From Xestospongia bergquistia (taxonomy: Eukaryota > Porifera > Demospongiae > Haplosclerida > Petrosiidae): DNA of 64,000 nucleotides. The stretch lies in contig OZ014412.1 of NCBI GenBank assembly GCA_963965975.1, forward strand, positions 11,608,849 to 11,672,848, in the 5' to 3' direction. Made by a program: the position numbers and the translations under genes. Below the pieces are notes generated by a model. That model was not told the origin of the DNA and searched no databases. It was given only the letters and a program-made list of their open reading frames with translations. Positions 46,187-59,600 of this stretch are shown in pieces; position 1 is the first letter of the stretch; every line of letters starts with the position of its first letter.

Positions 46187-47790
46187 ACAACTTACCTACT
46201 TCTCCCATTTTAGTAATAGGAGCAGCATGGATCTTAAGAATATCTAGTCTGGCTTGTTCATTAGGAAGTGGAATCTCTACATAATAAATACTATATATAT
46301 ACATGAAAATCATCATATACCTATTTTTCTATCTAATCGTCCAGGTCGAAGGAGGGCAGGGTCAAGGACAGCAGGTCTATTAGTTGCCATTATCATTTTA
46401 ACCTGAGTATATGCACATATACATGTACATTTTCATGTATTGTATATACCTGTCCAAGAGTATCAAAGACATCCATTTGATTCAATGATTCCATCAAAGT
46501 TCTCTGAATTTCACGATCAGCAGATGTTCCCTCAGAAAACCATTTACCTCCTAAAAAAGAGAAAGCATAAACATGCAGAATAAAATGTTAAAATCTTTGA
46601 AAATGTCACTAAACACATATAAGAACAATACATAATAAGTAAATATTGTAAGTATTGAATAGGACAATGTACTTACCAATGGCATCAATTTCATCCATAA
46701 CTATAATACAAGGTTGATGGTCTTTTGCATAAGCTATGTATAAAAAGACATTAAAAACATCTATTAGTTAGCACAGACAGCTTTATTTAATATATCACAA
46801 TTTTCACATCACATTTACATGATCTCTAGAATCCACTATATTACTAATTTAGTAGTAATTATAGCTAAATACAAAATATAGGACATAATAGACAATGAAA
46901 TCCTCAGATTTACTTACTTACCATACATTTCTCTTATAAGACGAGCACTCTCTTCAATGTATTTATCAACAATAGCACTAGATACCACCTTCAAAAAATT
47001 AGCGTCTAACTGCTTAGCTACTGCACGACCTAAGTTAGCTAACATTACCAGGTGGTCCATAGAGAAGACAACCTTTTGGGGAGTTAATTACTCTTTGAAA
47101 CAATTCAGGATTCACTAAAGGTAACTCAATAACCTGTATATAGTATGGAGTTGTTAATATTTGGTAATGATGGATTTGCTTTCTCAAAATGAACAGTATA
47201 TTTAATATTCCTAATTAAAAAGGAGTCCACCCACAGATGCATATGAGACATCACCAGGATCCTCTGCTGTCATATTATAAACCAGAGGATCTACTTCACG
47301 AGGTAACTGCCACATAATGGTCAATGTGGTCATATCTAGAGCTACACGAGATCCTTGTTTTAGCTTGCTTTTATCAACCTAGTACAACATTAATATGAAC
47401 ATATTACATTTAAATAAGAGTGACATTATTATGTAGTGAGTGTGAATCTTATCAACCTAGTATAGTATGAGCTCCTCCTACATTACATATGACATTACAC
47501 TGTATGGACTATTTACATGAACTGATTATTGAAATAAAAAAGTACTTCTTTCCATTGTTATTAATTACAATTTACCACCTGGTAATTATAGAAACTAGTA
47601 AAATAGTAGAGGTAAACTTTAATTCATTCATATCAATGATACATCATGTAAATTGAACAGTTTATGTATTATGCATGTCACACTGAACTGTGTATGTGTT
47701 TGTGTGTGTGAGAAGGTGAATGTTTACCTGATGACGACAGCCCACAACATAACGATGTCCATTGGAAGCCTTTACAATAACTATAGCAAA

Positions 47791-48465
47791 TAAAAAATTA
47801 ACATTAAAAATGTAGAATGTTCCTCATAATAACTGAATTACAACAATTAACAAACTATTTAGAATAATTATAAGCTATTACTAACTTATTAATTAATTAT
47901 AATAACCTGGGACATATTTACAGGTTAGTTTTATAGATTTAATGGACTAATAACTTTATTAGTATATAAAGAAACTTTGTTAGTATTAGTTAAATAATGA
48001 ACAAGAGAAAAATAGTCCTAATATACTGCATCAATGATGATTTTATTATGGATGTCTTCCTAACACATATAGTTAAAAGAATACTAAATGTTTTCAGACT
48101 GGTCATCACTTTATCTAGCTACATCTTAAATCATAGCAGTAACAGATTGAACTATTAAATTAACTGGTTACCATTGCAGTCAGTATACAAACTTTGATTT
48201 TTTTAAAGCAGAGATAAATTTTTGAACTGGTCAAAAGAATTCATCCAGGTCATTCATCATGAGCAGTGAACAATTTTATTCAATATCACAATGATGTGAC
48301 ATGGACAAAATCTATTAGAAATGATCATTAACTTGTGACTTGTTGTTAAGGTAAGTTTCATTTTAAGCTGCCTTTTAAGGCTTCTAGCAAATATCATGTT
48401 AAATCTTATCATTTATAGTAAATACATGACATTCTGTCAGAAAATTTGTTATAAGAATTTCTTTC
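47791..48465. other. AT-rich intergenic stretch
   Basis: The missing 5' exons of the PSMC6 copy were looked for here and not found. Nothing else is recognisable. Confidence 0.35.
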
Positions 48466-48790
48466 CTTTAGTAGTCTTACAATTGTATATGTGATGATAA
48501 TTAATTCAATGATTGAATTATTAATGATATAACATTGTAAAAGCAATACAAATGATACATTGTTTTTCTTTAGTAGTCCTACAATTGTATATGTGATGAT
48601 AATTAGTTCAATGATTGAATTATTAATGATATAACATTGTAAAAGCAATACAAATGATACATTGCTTTCCTTTAGTAGTCCTACAATTGTATATGTGATG
48701 ATAATTAATGCAATGATTTAATTATTAATAATATAGTATTGTAAAAGCAATACAAATGATACATTGCTTTCTTTAGTAGTTCCGTAATGA
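48466..48790. repeat. 102-bp tandem repeat, three units plus a partial
   Basis: The marker GTAGTC starts at 48471, 48573 and 48675, and GTAGT at 48776 (periods 102, 102, 101). The unit contains ACAATTGTATATGTGATGAT and AACATTGTAAAAGCAATACA. Units differ by a few bases. The minus-strand open frame across it is a by-product, as 102 is a multiple of three. Confidence 0.93.
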
Positions 48791-49689
48791 TAATAATCCA
48801 GTGATTGTATTAACATCATAAAAGTGATGGAAACTGGCCTATTGTAGTCTCACTATTGTAATTATTCATTTATGTAATTATATATTATTGCTTTGTAAAT
48901 TATTTGAGTTACACAAGCATTAACTGATATAAATTTGATTATCTTGACAAAATTATGTGGAGAAAGATTAAATGTACATATACACTAAACATGTATATGA
49001 CATATGTCATTTCTAGAACCTACATATGTACATGTTGTTGTGATAGACAACTTCCTGAAACTTAATTAGAATAAGAATATGATAGAATACTTAACTAGAA
49101 GACACTTAATACTTAACTAGAAGACACTTCATAGTCACTCTATAGCTAGATAAGCAGTCAAAACCAGTTCAATCCGGTATTAACTGGCTGATCAAGGGAA
49201 TGTAAGATGCATGACATCTAGTTGGTCCTTTAAATAGTGATTCTGATTGTTTGCTTCCTGATGACTATTTCTCTCACCTATGTGTTCCACTAGCTCACAA
49301 CCTATCCTCCCTTGAGCCCTTTTCCTTCAAGGCTCTGCCGCATTCCTCCTTCCTTATTTTGTGCAAAGCACAGAGTGACATCTTTATCAATACGGGATAG
49401 GGCATCAGAGTTAGCATATTGGCTAGCCCTGCTCAGTAGATAACTTGGAACCAATTTGGCTGTAAGGCCAAATTCTATTGAGTTAGTCAATAATTACAAT
49501 ATTTCATTATATCAAGCCATTGTAACGCTTTATGTTTCATCTGCACAGAAAGGTTCTGCCTAGCAAATAAACTGCAAATGTTTGTACACTATCCTTGTGT
49601 GTGAGGCATTCTTTTTCCATGGTAGCATACTATTGTTCTCTAGGTAACAGCTTGCGACTGTAATAAAACATAGGGTGATCCACTTCATT
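48791..49689. other. AT-rich stretch with a possible retroelement scrap
   Basis: Mostly without signal. The minus strand around 49370-49440 reads RASQYANSDALSRI, reminiscent of the end of a Gypsy RNase H/connection region (usually NADALSR), but the match is short. Confidence 0.3.
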
Positions 49690-49852
49690 GTAGGGACTGC
49701 TTGGTTGTGGAGCTGACAAGAATCAGAAAGAAAAAGTGAATATTGCACCATGTCCTACTAACTCTTGAAATTGTATTGGATGTATTAGAAGATGAGATCA
49801 AAACAGTGGAAGACACTTGTACTCTGTTACCAGCTGAGGTAAATAAATGTTG
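49690..49852 (+). repeat. Duplicated block, copy 1 (partner 50568-50732)
   Basis: It shares GCTTGGTTGTGGAGCTGACAA-like, AGAAAGAAAAAGTGAATATT and GGAAGACACTTGTA-TCTGTTACCAG with copy 2. On the plus strand copy 1 reads LLTLEIVLDVLEDEIKTVED, which could be an old exon, but no family is recognised. Confidence 0.85.
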
Positions 49853-50567
49853 TACCCTCTATAGCATGCCTTATTATTTAGATTTGTTAGAATATCATGA
49901 CTTTCTTAGTATCTTATGGAATGACCAGATTGTTTCATTGATAGGTATTGTGTATAACGTCTTTGACCTGTTGTTAAGATCATGCCCAATTTGTGCACAT
50001 TGAGCCAATCCTTATGTTTGGTTCTTTTACTGTGATGACCACATATCCAGTTTTCCATCCTGCAATCTTGAGTTGATTTGTGAAGAATAAAGAGTGAGTG
50101 ACTACATCACAGCATGCTTGCATCAGAGAACACTCTTACATAGATTGACTTCCCTCTGGACTATCCTCACTGTTATAACATGTGCACACTTGTTACAAAG
50201 GTCTTTTAACATGACTGTAATCTCTCTCTCTAGCTAATTCCTCTAATGGTAGGTTTAATGAAGACACTGAGTCATAGAGATGAATTAGTTAGTTGAAAAG
50301 ATGAGAGTTCTAATATGCTTAACCATTATATGAGTGAGTGGGCTAATGATAGTTGGAATACTAAGCAATCATTGTCATATGTAGCAACAAAATTGGACAA
50401 TTAATATTTGTAAACATTGACTGTTGATGCACACCATAGTCAATGAGTATTACTATGACTGATAATTATTACAGGTCTTAATTCAACTGTTCAACATGTA
50501 TGTCATACATTAACTACAATCATAGCAACCAATCAGATGTGTGTTATGTATAATTACTAAATTGATA
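49853..50567. other. Spacer between the duplicated blocks
   Basis: No gene is recognised. The frame from copy 1 stays open to about 50003 but ends without a family signature. Confidence 0.3.
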
Positions 50568-50732
50568 GGAAGTGTTTGGTTGTGGAGCTGACAAGAATTA
50601 ATCAGAAAGAAAAAGTGAATATTCCACCTTGTATTACTAACACTTGAAATTAAATTGGATGTATTACAAGATGAGATCAAAGCAATGGAAGACACTTGTA
50701 TTCTGTTACCAGTTGAGGTAAACAAATGTTAA
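50568..50732 (+). repeat. Duplicated block, copy 2 (partner 49690-49852)
   Basis: This is the second copy, about 880 bases away in the same orientation, with several substitutions and small indels. Its reading frame is broken. Confidence 0.85.
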
Positions 50733-52090
50733 GATATAAGTACCTTCTATTGGAATTCAACAGGTCTTACGTTCAACATATATGACATACATCGTATATT
50801 TACTATAATTATAACAATAAATACAATGGTATAAAAGCAGTGATATGGATAAAATATTTAAGATAATTTTACAATCATGACAAAAGGAATTGTAATAAAT
50901 GACAGTGGTATTAATAATGTATATATTACAACAATGTCACAATTGTTGTAAAAAATATGTAATATATTATGTATATATGGAACACCTAAAAAATACATGG
51001 TACATTATCATAGCTACATTTATGATTCTAATTACTCAAAAAAATGAACACATTTTCAATATAAAAACAATAAATGTATTCAGTATATTTATCTTAGCTA
51101 TGCCATTCAGTTATGATGACCAATTAATAAATATACTTCAATTGTATGTTTATAGATACAAGAGATATTGTAATGTTTATGTACATCAGCTGAAATGTTT
51201 CAATGCAGACTTCAGAACACCCTCAAATGTCAGAGCAATCTCCATATTTAGTAAACAGTCCTCTATCTATATACCATATTCTCCACCAGTCATCCCCAAG
51301 ATATAGTGAATCTGATAAAATTTTTGTTGCTTCTTCTGCCTCTAAAATGATGCATAAATTTAAAATACTGGATACATGGAGGCCATCTATCATGAATGGA
51401 TTAACAATCCAACAAAAGAAGAACGAAAGCTATCCCTGGTGAGAGACATTCATTGTGAGATAGTTTATGATCTCATTTTATTATAATCCAAGGTCAAATG
51501 AAGAATTTTGTACTGAAGTTGCACTGCCTTTTTAACTTGATGTCAGGGCTCTTGGAAAAATTATTGAACGAGTCCATAACGTGAGAGGTACTCCACGAAA
51601 AAGGCCAAAGAATAGTCAAAATATGAAGGAGATCAAACACCAAAATGGAAGGCCCCAAAAAAGACTTTACTTCTAACTCGTTATCCTCCGGATAGATCCT
51701 CTCAGAGATACTATTGATTATAGTGTTACTGTATACGTATCTCAAAATATGTTATTGTTACAAGAGGAATTGGAAAAAGTAAATCCATGCAAAGAGATTG
51801 TGTTGTTTTTGTCTCAAAGGACATTTACGAAGAGATCAGATGTGAAGATGTTTTGCTTAACTCTGATGAAATTCGTGCAACTAGCATTAGTCTGTTACAT
51901 AGTACAAACTTATAATTAACTATGTAAAAGTTATGTGGTACAATGTTAACTATAGCTAAGTATATGCTATTTAATTTCTAGCTGATCGTCCTTATCATGC
52001 ATGAGACAAAGAATCATTGTCAACATTCATAACATTGTAAAAGACTTTAAGCAACAAGGTTGGATAGTAACTACATCCTTTCTCTATATA
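50733..52090. other. Gene-poor stretch with unassigned open segments
   Basis: A plus-strand segment at 51203-51442 (SEHPQMSEQSPYLVNSPLS) and another near 51570-51660 (VHNVRGTPRKRPKNSQNMK) look less random than their surroundings, but no domain is recognised and no splice pattern links them. Confidence 0.3.
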
Positions 52091-52171
52091 ATATGTTACG
52101 AAAGTTGGTAAGTAAACTTGGAGGATGTTCTCAACGTCCTCCAAGTTTACTTATCAACTTTCGTAACATAT
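52091..52171. repeat. Long inverted repeat (35-bp arms, 11-base loop)
   Basis: Arms 52091-52125 and 52137-52171 are complementary over 35 bases with a single mismatch (GTTGGTAAG against GTTGATAAG). The loop is TGTTCTCAACG. The arms begin ATATGTTACGAAAGTT. Such a hairpin is far beyond chance and is not linked to a gene here. Confidence 0.96.
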
Positions 52172-53602
52172 TAGATCAGGGAGTTAATTATGAGCTTTTC
52201 AAACATTAGACCTTCTTTGCTACTACATCAGTGTGTCCTAAAGTATAGAAGATCTATCAAGACAACAGATTGATCTGAATTATGTGCCAGATTTTTTGTT
52301 TATGCGTTCAAAACTTTGAGGGTTCTCAGGGAGTTGTTACCCATCACTACTGTATGAGCATTCTGTGAACTCTACTGTTTTAAGAGGTCAGGAAGAACTT
52401 GATAGTTGCTCCACTCATTGAATCACACATTACTAAACTGAGTTTAGACTGTTGGAATATTTTAAATACATTTCTGTTATTTACAGATGTTTTTCTTTAA
52501 TTACAATATTACTTTTTTCATTAAACTTTCAGAAAAATTAAATTACAAATTTACACAGCGTTAATGAAATTGAAAATTTACAATGTTAATACAACAACTG
52601 TAATAAAACTATCATATATACATTACGTAAAAAACATGGTACAAAATGAATGGAATATTTGCTATTGTAATTGTGGTATAAACCATTTCATTTACATCAA
52701 TAAAACAATGAATGTATTCAATACTTTTTCATAACTGTGATAATGAAGAACATAACATTTAAATAACATTTAAATGTTGTACTGTGTAATGTAGCAAATA
52801 GGAAGAAGGTCATTATCTACTTAGAGAATACTGGACTTGGTGCTAAGCTCATGAATTGCTCCAGTAAAGATAAAAAGGCAGTTGATTGCCATTATAGGAT
52901 AATACCATAGTCCATTATCAAAACCATTATTAATTAGCATTTTTATACCACAAGGCATTAGTAGTTATGTACAATCACTATTCTGATCAACTGAAAGGGA
53001 TGAGCACCGATCACAAACACACGTAGGCAAAAATAGAGTAGGCAATTGGAATAGGCGAACGCGGAAATTATCGACTGATTACCTGCTGAAGAGAAATTTA
53101 CGTTTGTAGGCTTCGACTAATACTTCAGCAATAACACTTTCAAACTCTGTACTTCAGCAGTTACTAGTAACTGCCGGATCTGTTTTGCCACCATCAGTTT
53201 GAAGTATTAATAACCCTGTTGTATCCACTTAGGTCCGTGTATATTTCCACCATTTCTTCGATTTCTTTAAAAGTCGAATGGCACAGACCCACCCACCATC
53301 TTAATTGCCAATAACTTAATTGAATGTTTCTGACTAAAATCTTTTATATACATGTACGTACATATTTTTGTGCCTGCAGTTCAAAACTGAACGTTAAAGG
53401 TTTTCGTTAGAATTACATAATATAGATCAAAAAGATTATTTATGTACTACAATGTTACTATAAAATAAACAGCCTTCTAATATAACACTACAATATTAAT
53501 ATCTAAAAATATAACATGTAAAAAATAATTACAGTGACAATAAACTGTAAATCAAAAAAAGGTTGTCTTCAATTAAGAGGTTGCTGTGTTGGGACAGCTA
53601 GA
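52172..53602. other. Intergenic region downstream of the calcium-channel gene
   Basis: Mostly AT-rich. A less AT-rich patch at about 53020-53300 has no open frame with a recognisable family and could be a 5' exon, UTR or element scrap. Confidence 0.3.
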
Positions 53603-56600
53603 TTATCTTTTTCTTTTATTTTCCAAACTTGTAAGCAATGTCTGTAGAGAGTGTTGTGTATCAGAAACAGACACACAACCACCTAGTTCTTTGGCTTTTC
53701 GAAGTGGGAAAAATTTTATGCTTTTTTTCTCCATCTTAAATTTATATCACAATAATATTGTGCTGTGATTTGGAAAGTATTAACTTACAGACTCATAGAC
53801 ATACTTATCTACTGCATTATGATCTTGAGTTCGCATTGAGTAGATGTAAAGTGCATAATAGATGTAGTTGTACATGTTATGACTCCCACGATAATGGTCA
53901 GAGAATGACTATACAAATTAAATTGTTGAACGACACAGATTATTTATAATACCGATACAGCTATGCTCATTCCTTAGTATTGTACAGTCACTATCACAGC
54001 TACAATACTTAGTTTAATCTTTGACCATACAGGTATGCCTTGTACATGATTATGCTATTAAAATGATGCATGAAACATGTGTATCTGTATTACCATTCCT
54101 TTCTTTTTGAAGACATCACTCTCAATACCACAAATGAAGCAATAATCATTCTTATCTTTTAGAGCCTCATCCTGCATTAAAAATTAAAACTTTAAAATAA
54201 ATTATATCAAACCCTTACTCTTTTTGCGCGAAGTTCAGAGAAACTGTCCACAAAAATAGCTACAATGACATTCATGATAACAATAACCACTATGACAAGG
54301 AATGACAAATCAATAAAAGATCTCCAGGTATATGTTAGGAAACGAGATTCAAGCTGACCATCATAATAGACAGGAATGGACTATAGATATAATTCAGAAC
54401 ATAAAAAGCAACAATTTTGTCAACTTACTCCTCCAAAGGAATTTGGAAGCAAACCTTCTCTTATTACAGTGACATAGCATTGCCATAATGTTTGACAGAA
54501 TAGATTGCTATCAGCTGTGTCAAAAAAGTTACGCATAAAGGCAAAAGAGAAGACAGCATAGATGAATAAGATAGCCAATGTTAACAGTCCAATGAAAATT
54601 AATTGTTCCACTAGGTATGAAAAAAAAATTATGTTAATTGAACTGAGTTTGCATAACATTTTGTACCTTTCTCACCCACAGCTTTTACCACATGTCGTAT
54701 AACATCAATGTTAATGAAGATATAAAGTAAACAAATACAGTAGAAATATCCTGAAACAATCAAGCCAAGAAATGAAGAAAATACAAATATCCAGCGATAC
54801 AATGAATTGAAGCCAAAGAAGTTGACATCAAAGCATAAGCTTTTTTCTGGCTCATCAAACCATCTACCGAGCCAAATAAGTATTTTGTTTTTGTTTGATG
54901 AATTTTTATTGACCATTTTCTTCTTATCATCAAACTGTACAGGCTGCTGGGTGCTCTTTCCACGCGTACAACATGCTTTCTCTTTGCACCATTGTTCCAA
55001 GTGGTAATTTTCTTTAAACCATTTCTTCATTTTATATCTATACAAAAGAAATCAATAAACTTCTATTTTTTGCAATGTATGATTGTGTTTATCGATTAGG
55101 ACAAGCAGAGTCTGTACATTTTCAATTAACGTCACATTATCTTATACTTACAGTTTCCTCTGAACCCAAGGAAAAGCGACAATGAAGTTAGGTTTTTCTC
55201 TAAGTATGTATTCTGATAACATTAACAGACTAAATATGAAATGGAAACTTCCTAGAAAGTAGTGTAAGTAGTTCTTAAACCAAGTAGCAATATGTGGGTT
55301 TGTCATTGCAGCAGTATTGTTTGTGACATTTGGAAAACTTAAAAAATAAAGAGATATAAAAGAACTTATTGCCATGTGACACTAATTGTACCTTTGGTCT
55401 TGTGGAGCTTTGTACAGGAACAGAATGAACAGGTTCAACAGAACTGTTAAAATAATCAAAACCCAATGAAGTAGAATTCTAAAAGCAATGAAACAGATAA
55501 AATAAAACATATGAACTTACGATCCTTCTTTATAAAAGGGGAGCTTGCTCAAATAATTATTCTAATTGTGAAGACAATAAATTTAATTTGGTGTTTTCAA
55601 TATATATAGGAACTACTTGTACATATGTATGTATTACTAGTCTGGCACTTTGCATGAAGAATAAAATCAGACAATATATACATATAATGCTTACTTTGTG
55701 GGCATCATTTTTCTGCACAGACTTAATCCAATTTAAGAGATCTTTTACTTTCTCTTCTGGAGTGTCACGCTTGATGTTAGATTGTATTTTTTCCTTGTCA
55801 TCATCTAATAACTTTCTCTGTAATTATGTATGCATTCAATAATAACATTGTGTTCAATAAAACACAATAATAACTCTATTTAATAATTTATAGTGGATAA
55901 GTACTTTATTAATTGCAATTTCAGATTACGTATCCAACAATTTATTTATTATAAAAAGACTGCAAGGATTATTTGACAAGAATATACCTTGGGATCAAAG
56001 GGAAAGTAGACACTAGTTAAAATCTCTTCATTATTCTTTGTTGCATAATTAACTTCAATGCTCAATGTCCAATCTTTCACAAATGTCCACATATCATCAT
56101 CAACATCACATGTAACTATCCCAAATGATATAGTATATAATTTGAAGGAATAGAAAAATGGCTAACCATAGCTTTCAAATTTTATGTTAACAAGATCTGT
56201 AATACTCTTCAACACATGATAGGCCTTTAACACAGCACCACTTTTCAATTCTGATGTTTCTGGAAGAAGCTACAATTAAAAATAAAAATAATCAGTTTTG
56301 CTGACATCAACTGGTGTCTGTGCAAACTCAAATAATACACAGCTGTTATTTTGGTGATATAGTATATAATAACTAAGACATTTATTAGTATATTCTATAT
56401 AATGATAAATACTCACATAATATTCTTTCATTCTCCATACAACTTCCTTTACTCTCAAATCTTTGTAAATTGAATATGCGACATCTTTGCTGCTTTTATT
56501 GGTCTCTTCCAATAACACCTGTAATAACTCAAAGGCCTTGTATTGCAATTCAAGCATTCTGTGTTCATCAGTAACATCCTTAAGGACAGAGAAATATGAC

Positions 56601-59600
56601 TGGTCAATGTACAATTACAGAATAGAAGTAAAATGAAGGCAGTTGTAAGATATTACCTTGATAGAATGTTTTAATATTAGATTTATGGAGTCAACAACTT
56701 GACCATTAATTGCCACAAGCTGGTTGTCATAGTTACCAGCACATGTCTCAATAAGTGCCTGTGAAGGCATAAATAGAATTACATTATTTAATTAAGAATA
56801 CTTGAATAGCTTTCTTCATCACTAATATAGTTTTGTCTTTAACAACAGGGTTTTCAGCAAGACCTTGCAATAAGACTGCAATTTCACCAACAATATTAAA
56901 GCTCTATACAAAGATTTTTCTGATAACCTCACACTGATAATCCTAACTTACAGGAAAGCAATGTTTTTGACTTCGTAAAATGTTCTGCATTTTTCTATTT
57001 TGACCATCAGTCATAGCAGCAACTAGTTCTAAGACAACTGTAACTCGAATAATAGCAATCATGTCTTTATGATCATGATCACTATCTCCCTATATACAAT
57101 CATCAACACAGATTAATTACAGTTTAATCTTACTGATTGACAAACAGCTTTTAAGTCTCTTTCATCAGCTATGTTGAAGAAATGTCGTGCATTAAAAAAC
57201 ATTTTCTTCTTCTTTTTCTTATGTTTTTCTATATAAATTCATATAAATAGACTTAATTATTGTCAAAATATTAATTGAAGATTATGATAATTCCATTTAT
57301 AAAACATTATGTATTGGTTACTTTAGGCATTGAACACTCTACATACACAAAGTATACCTTGGGCTGCTGCACTAGATGATGGTTGAGGAATATGGGTTTG
57401 ATGCCGATGCTAAATATAAACAAATTTAATCTTAATTCATGTAATAGTAGTCATGAATTAGTTCGTATATAAATGATACTTGGTTGACTGACCTTTGGCA
57501 TGAAAACAAGACTATTTTCAATCTACAGGAAAATATAATATAAGTAATGTGTACTACAACATATAAAAGTTTCCTTAATTGAGTTATTAAATTATTACTT
57601 ACGGGACATGTTTCTATATCTGTCTCAGTTTTATAGAGACAACATTGCAGATCATTATTTTCATCAACTAGTAACTAAAAATATAAGATATAATTATTAA
57701 AAATGATGTATGCAATTATCATCATAGCAAATACCAAAATTTGATTTCTTTTGTATGTGTCATCTTCAACAACTTCTAATTTATCTCCAAATGTTACTGT
57801 TTTGTGGTCTACTATATGACAACTTTTGTATGTTGGACTATCATTGCTTTTGGTTGCAGCAAAAAAGTCACCTTCAGGAGGTGCTTCAACTACAACTTCA
57901 ACTAGTTCAAAAACTTTGTCTGCTAGAGGTACACTTTCATGACATTGGTCAAATGATGTTGGGTCCTCAAGTGAATATTCACCATCATAACTCTATAATA
58001 ATTATTATAATCAGCAAGAATGTAAGTAACAATAATGCCATCATAGGAGATACTTACATCATTTAAAAACACTTGTCTTCTTAATGTCTAGATATGTTAA
58101 AAGGTACTATACAACAAGAACATTGGCATAATTTTTATCTTACATTTGAATTGGAGCTAGCCATAAACTCTGGGCCTTTTTCTTTAAGCGTCTGTCAATC
58201 AACATAGTAAAGTTATACAACAAGTAGAAGTGCACAATATTGTACTTAATGACAGGTGATGCAGCTAAATTGATAACTTACATAAGTTGAAGGTGATGTA
58301 CTAACCACTGAAAATCTGAGAACAATTATGAAGAATTAATAAAAGAACAAATACTATCTACATTTTATTTATCATAAATTTTAACAATGCACTTAATTTT
58401 GTTGTGTTTATCACAGAGTCCACAAATATTTATTCATTATTATTAGTCAAGGTATGATGCTAATTAACTCACTTAAATTCTTGATTGGGAGCACTGGTGA
58501 TTACTTTATGAAGCCTTAAGAAGAAATTTGAGTCTTCAGTTATGAATTCATAGATTTTCTCTTGAACATCTTCATTACCATTGTATAGGAGTGCTGTAAA
58601 AAAGGCTAATACTTGTACAGCAATGTCATCATTTGAATGAGAAAGATATAATATTGCCTAAGAAAGCCAGTAAAGAAATAGGAATACATGTACGTATGTA
58701 TTAACTTACTTTTTCATGGAAATGACAAAGACCATATTGAAGTGGTTTTACATGTTTCTTATAATACCTACATTTATATAATAGAGAGTAACACTTTTTA
58801 GAAATCTAATATGTTATGTATTTCCATTACAACTACTTAAAACTGGAATTGCTTACTCTTTCCATTGATGATCTTCCAAAGATATTTTGGTCATTGAGTT
58901 ATACAGAATTCCATATAGCACTTGTAATGTTGTAAGCAGTGTAGCAGTCAATTCAGCTCTTTCAATACTAGTATATGTTTGCTGACATATTGGCTTATAA
59001 AGGGCACTAGTGACCAAAAAATATTACAGCAATTCTTGATTATATAACATATATTTACCTTAGCAACCTTAGGAGATAATTTGCTTTTTCCAGTTTAGAG
59101 CTGCAATCAAATAGAGATGTAAAATCAAAACAATTATCAACATACTCTTTATCGAATTCTGTAATATCATCATTAAACAACTTGACTAAATCTTTAAAAC
59201 TTTGACCACCAGGTAGAACACAGTCAGTATCACACAAATCTACATAAAATTGATTTAATAAGTCATTTCAAGTGCAAACAATCAATACTTGTAACTTTAA
59301 AGATTAGTGTTACTATCATGTTATATATCCATATAAAATAAATCAGATCTTTTACTACTGGATTGATTATATTTACCTAAATCCTCAGAAGATTTCCTCT
59401 TATACACAGCCTCGTAGTTTAAAACATACCATCTTAGCATTTTATTTGTTTTAATCTCAACTGCCATTTTTTCCTCATAGTCCACTAATTCTGAAGACTT
59501 ATATTCTCTTTCCATATCAAACTTCACAATTTCCTGTTTCAAAATATACCCAATAAGATCTGACAAATTAATATGCAATATTTTGTACTTTTGTTGATTT

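Larger units (their letters stand above)
43258..47790 (-). pseudogene. PSMC6: Non-processed copy of 26S proteasome ATPase PSMC6 (Rpt4), Walker A lost
   Basis: Rpt4 is one of six AAA ATPases in the base of the 26S proteasome that unfold substrates. Exons in order (minus): 47727-47785 (IVIVKASNGHRYVVGCRHQ), 47225-47378 ([20 protein letters not shown] ... EVDPLVYNM), about 46925-47135 ([45 protein letters not shown]), 46676-46735 (Walker B region IIVMDEIDAIG), 46452-46552 ([20 protein letters not shown]), 46324-46395 ([20 protein letters not shown]), 46200-46283 ([20 protein letters not shown]), 43826-43879 ([14 protein letters not shown]) and 43258-43376 ([13 protein letters not shown] ... LDYKQV). 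GPPG is followed by NVS and a stop instead of TGKT, about two bases short. A SEQIRE-like stretch and the 5' exons are missing. Introns are kept, so it arose by DNA duplication. Confidence 0.85.

Noticed and set aside
47035..47060. 19-base GT...AG stretch at the Walker A position of the PSMC6 copy as a micro-intron
   Set aside because: It is far shorter than spliceable introns, and splicing it would still omit the TGKT residues.
48409..48648. Open frame encoding a repeated hydrophobic 34-residue unit
   Set aside because: It follows from a 102-bp tandem repeat whose length is a multiple of three; there is no start context or family match.
49302..49490. Possible Gypsy RNase H/connection scrap (YANSDALSRI)
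   Set aside because: The match is about ten residues long with no supporting neighbouring motifs; kept only as a remark.
50899..51306. 135-codon plus-strand open frame
   Set aside because: It is AT-driven, rich in Ile/Tyr/Lys, and has no domain, signal or splice pattern.
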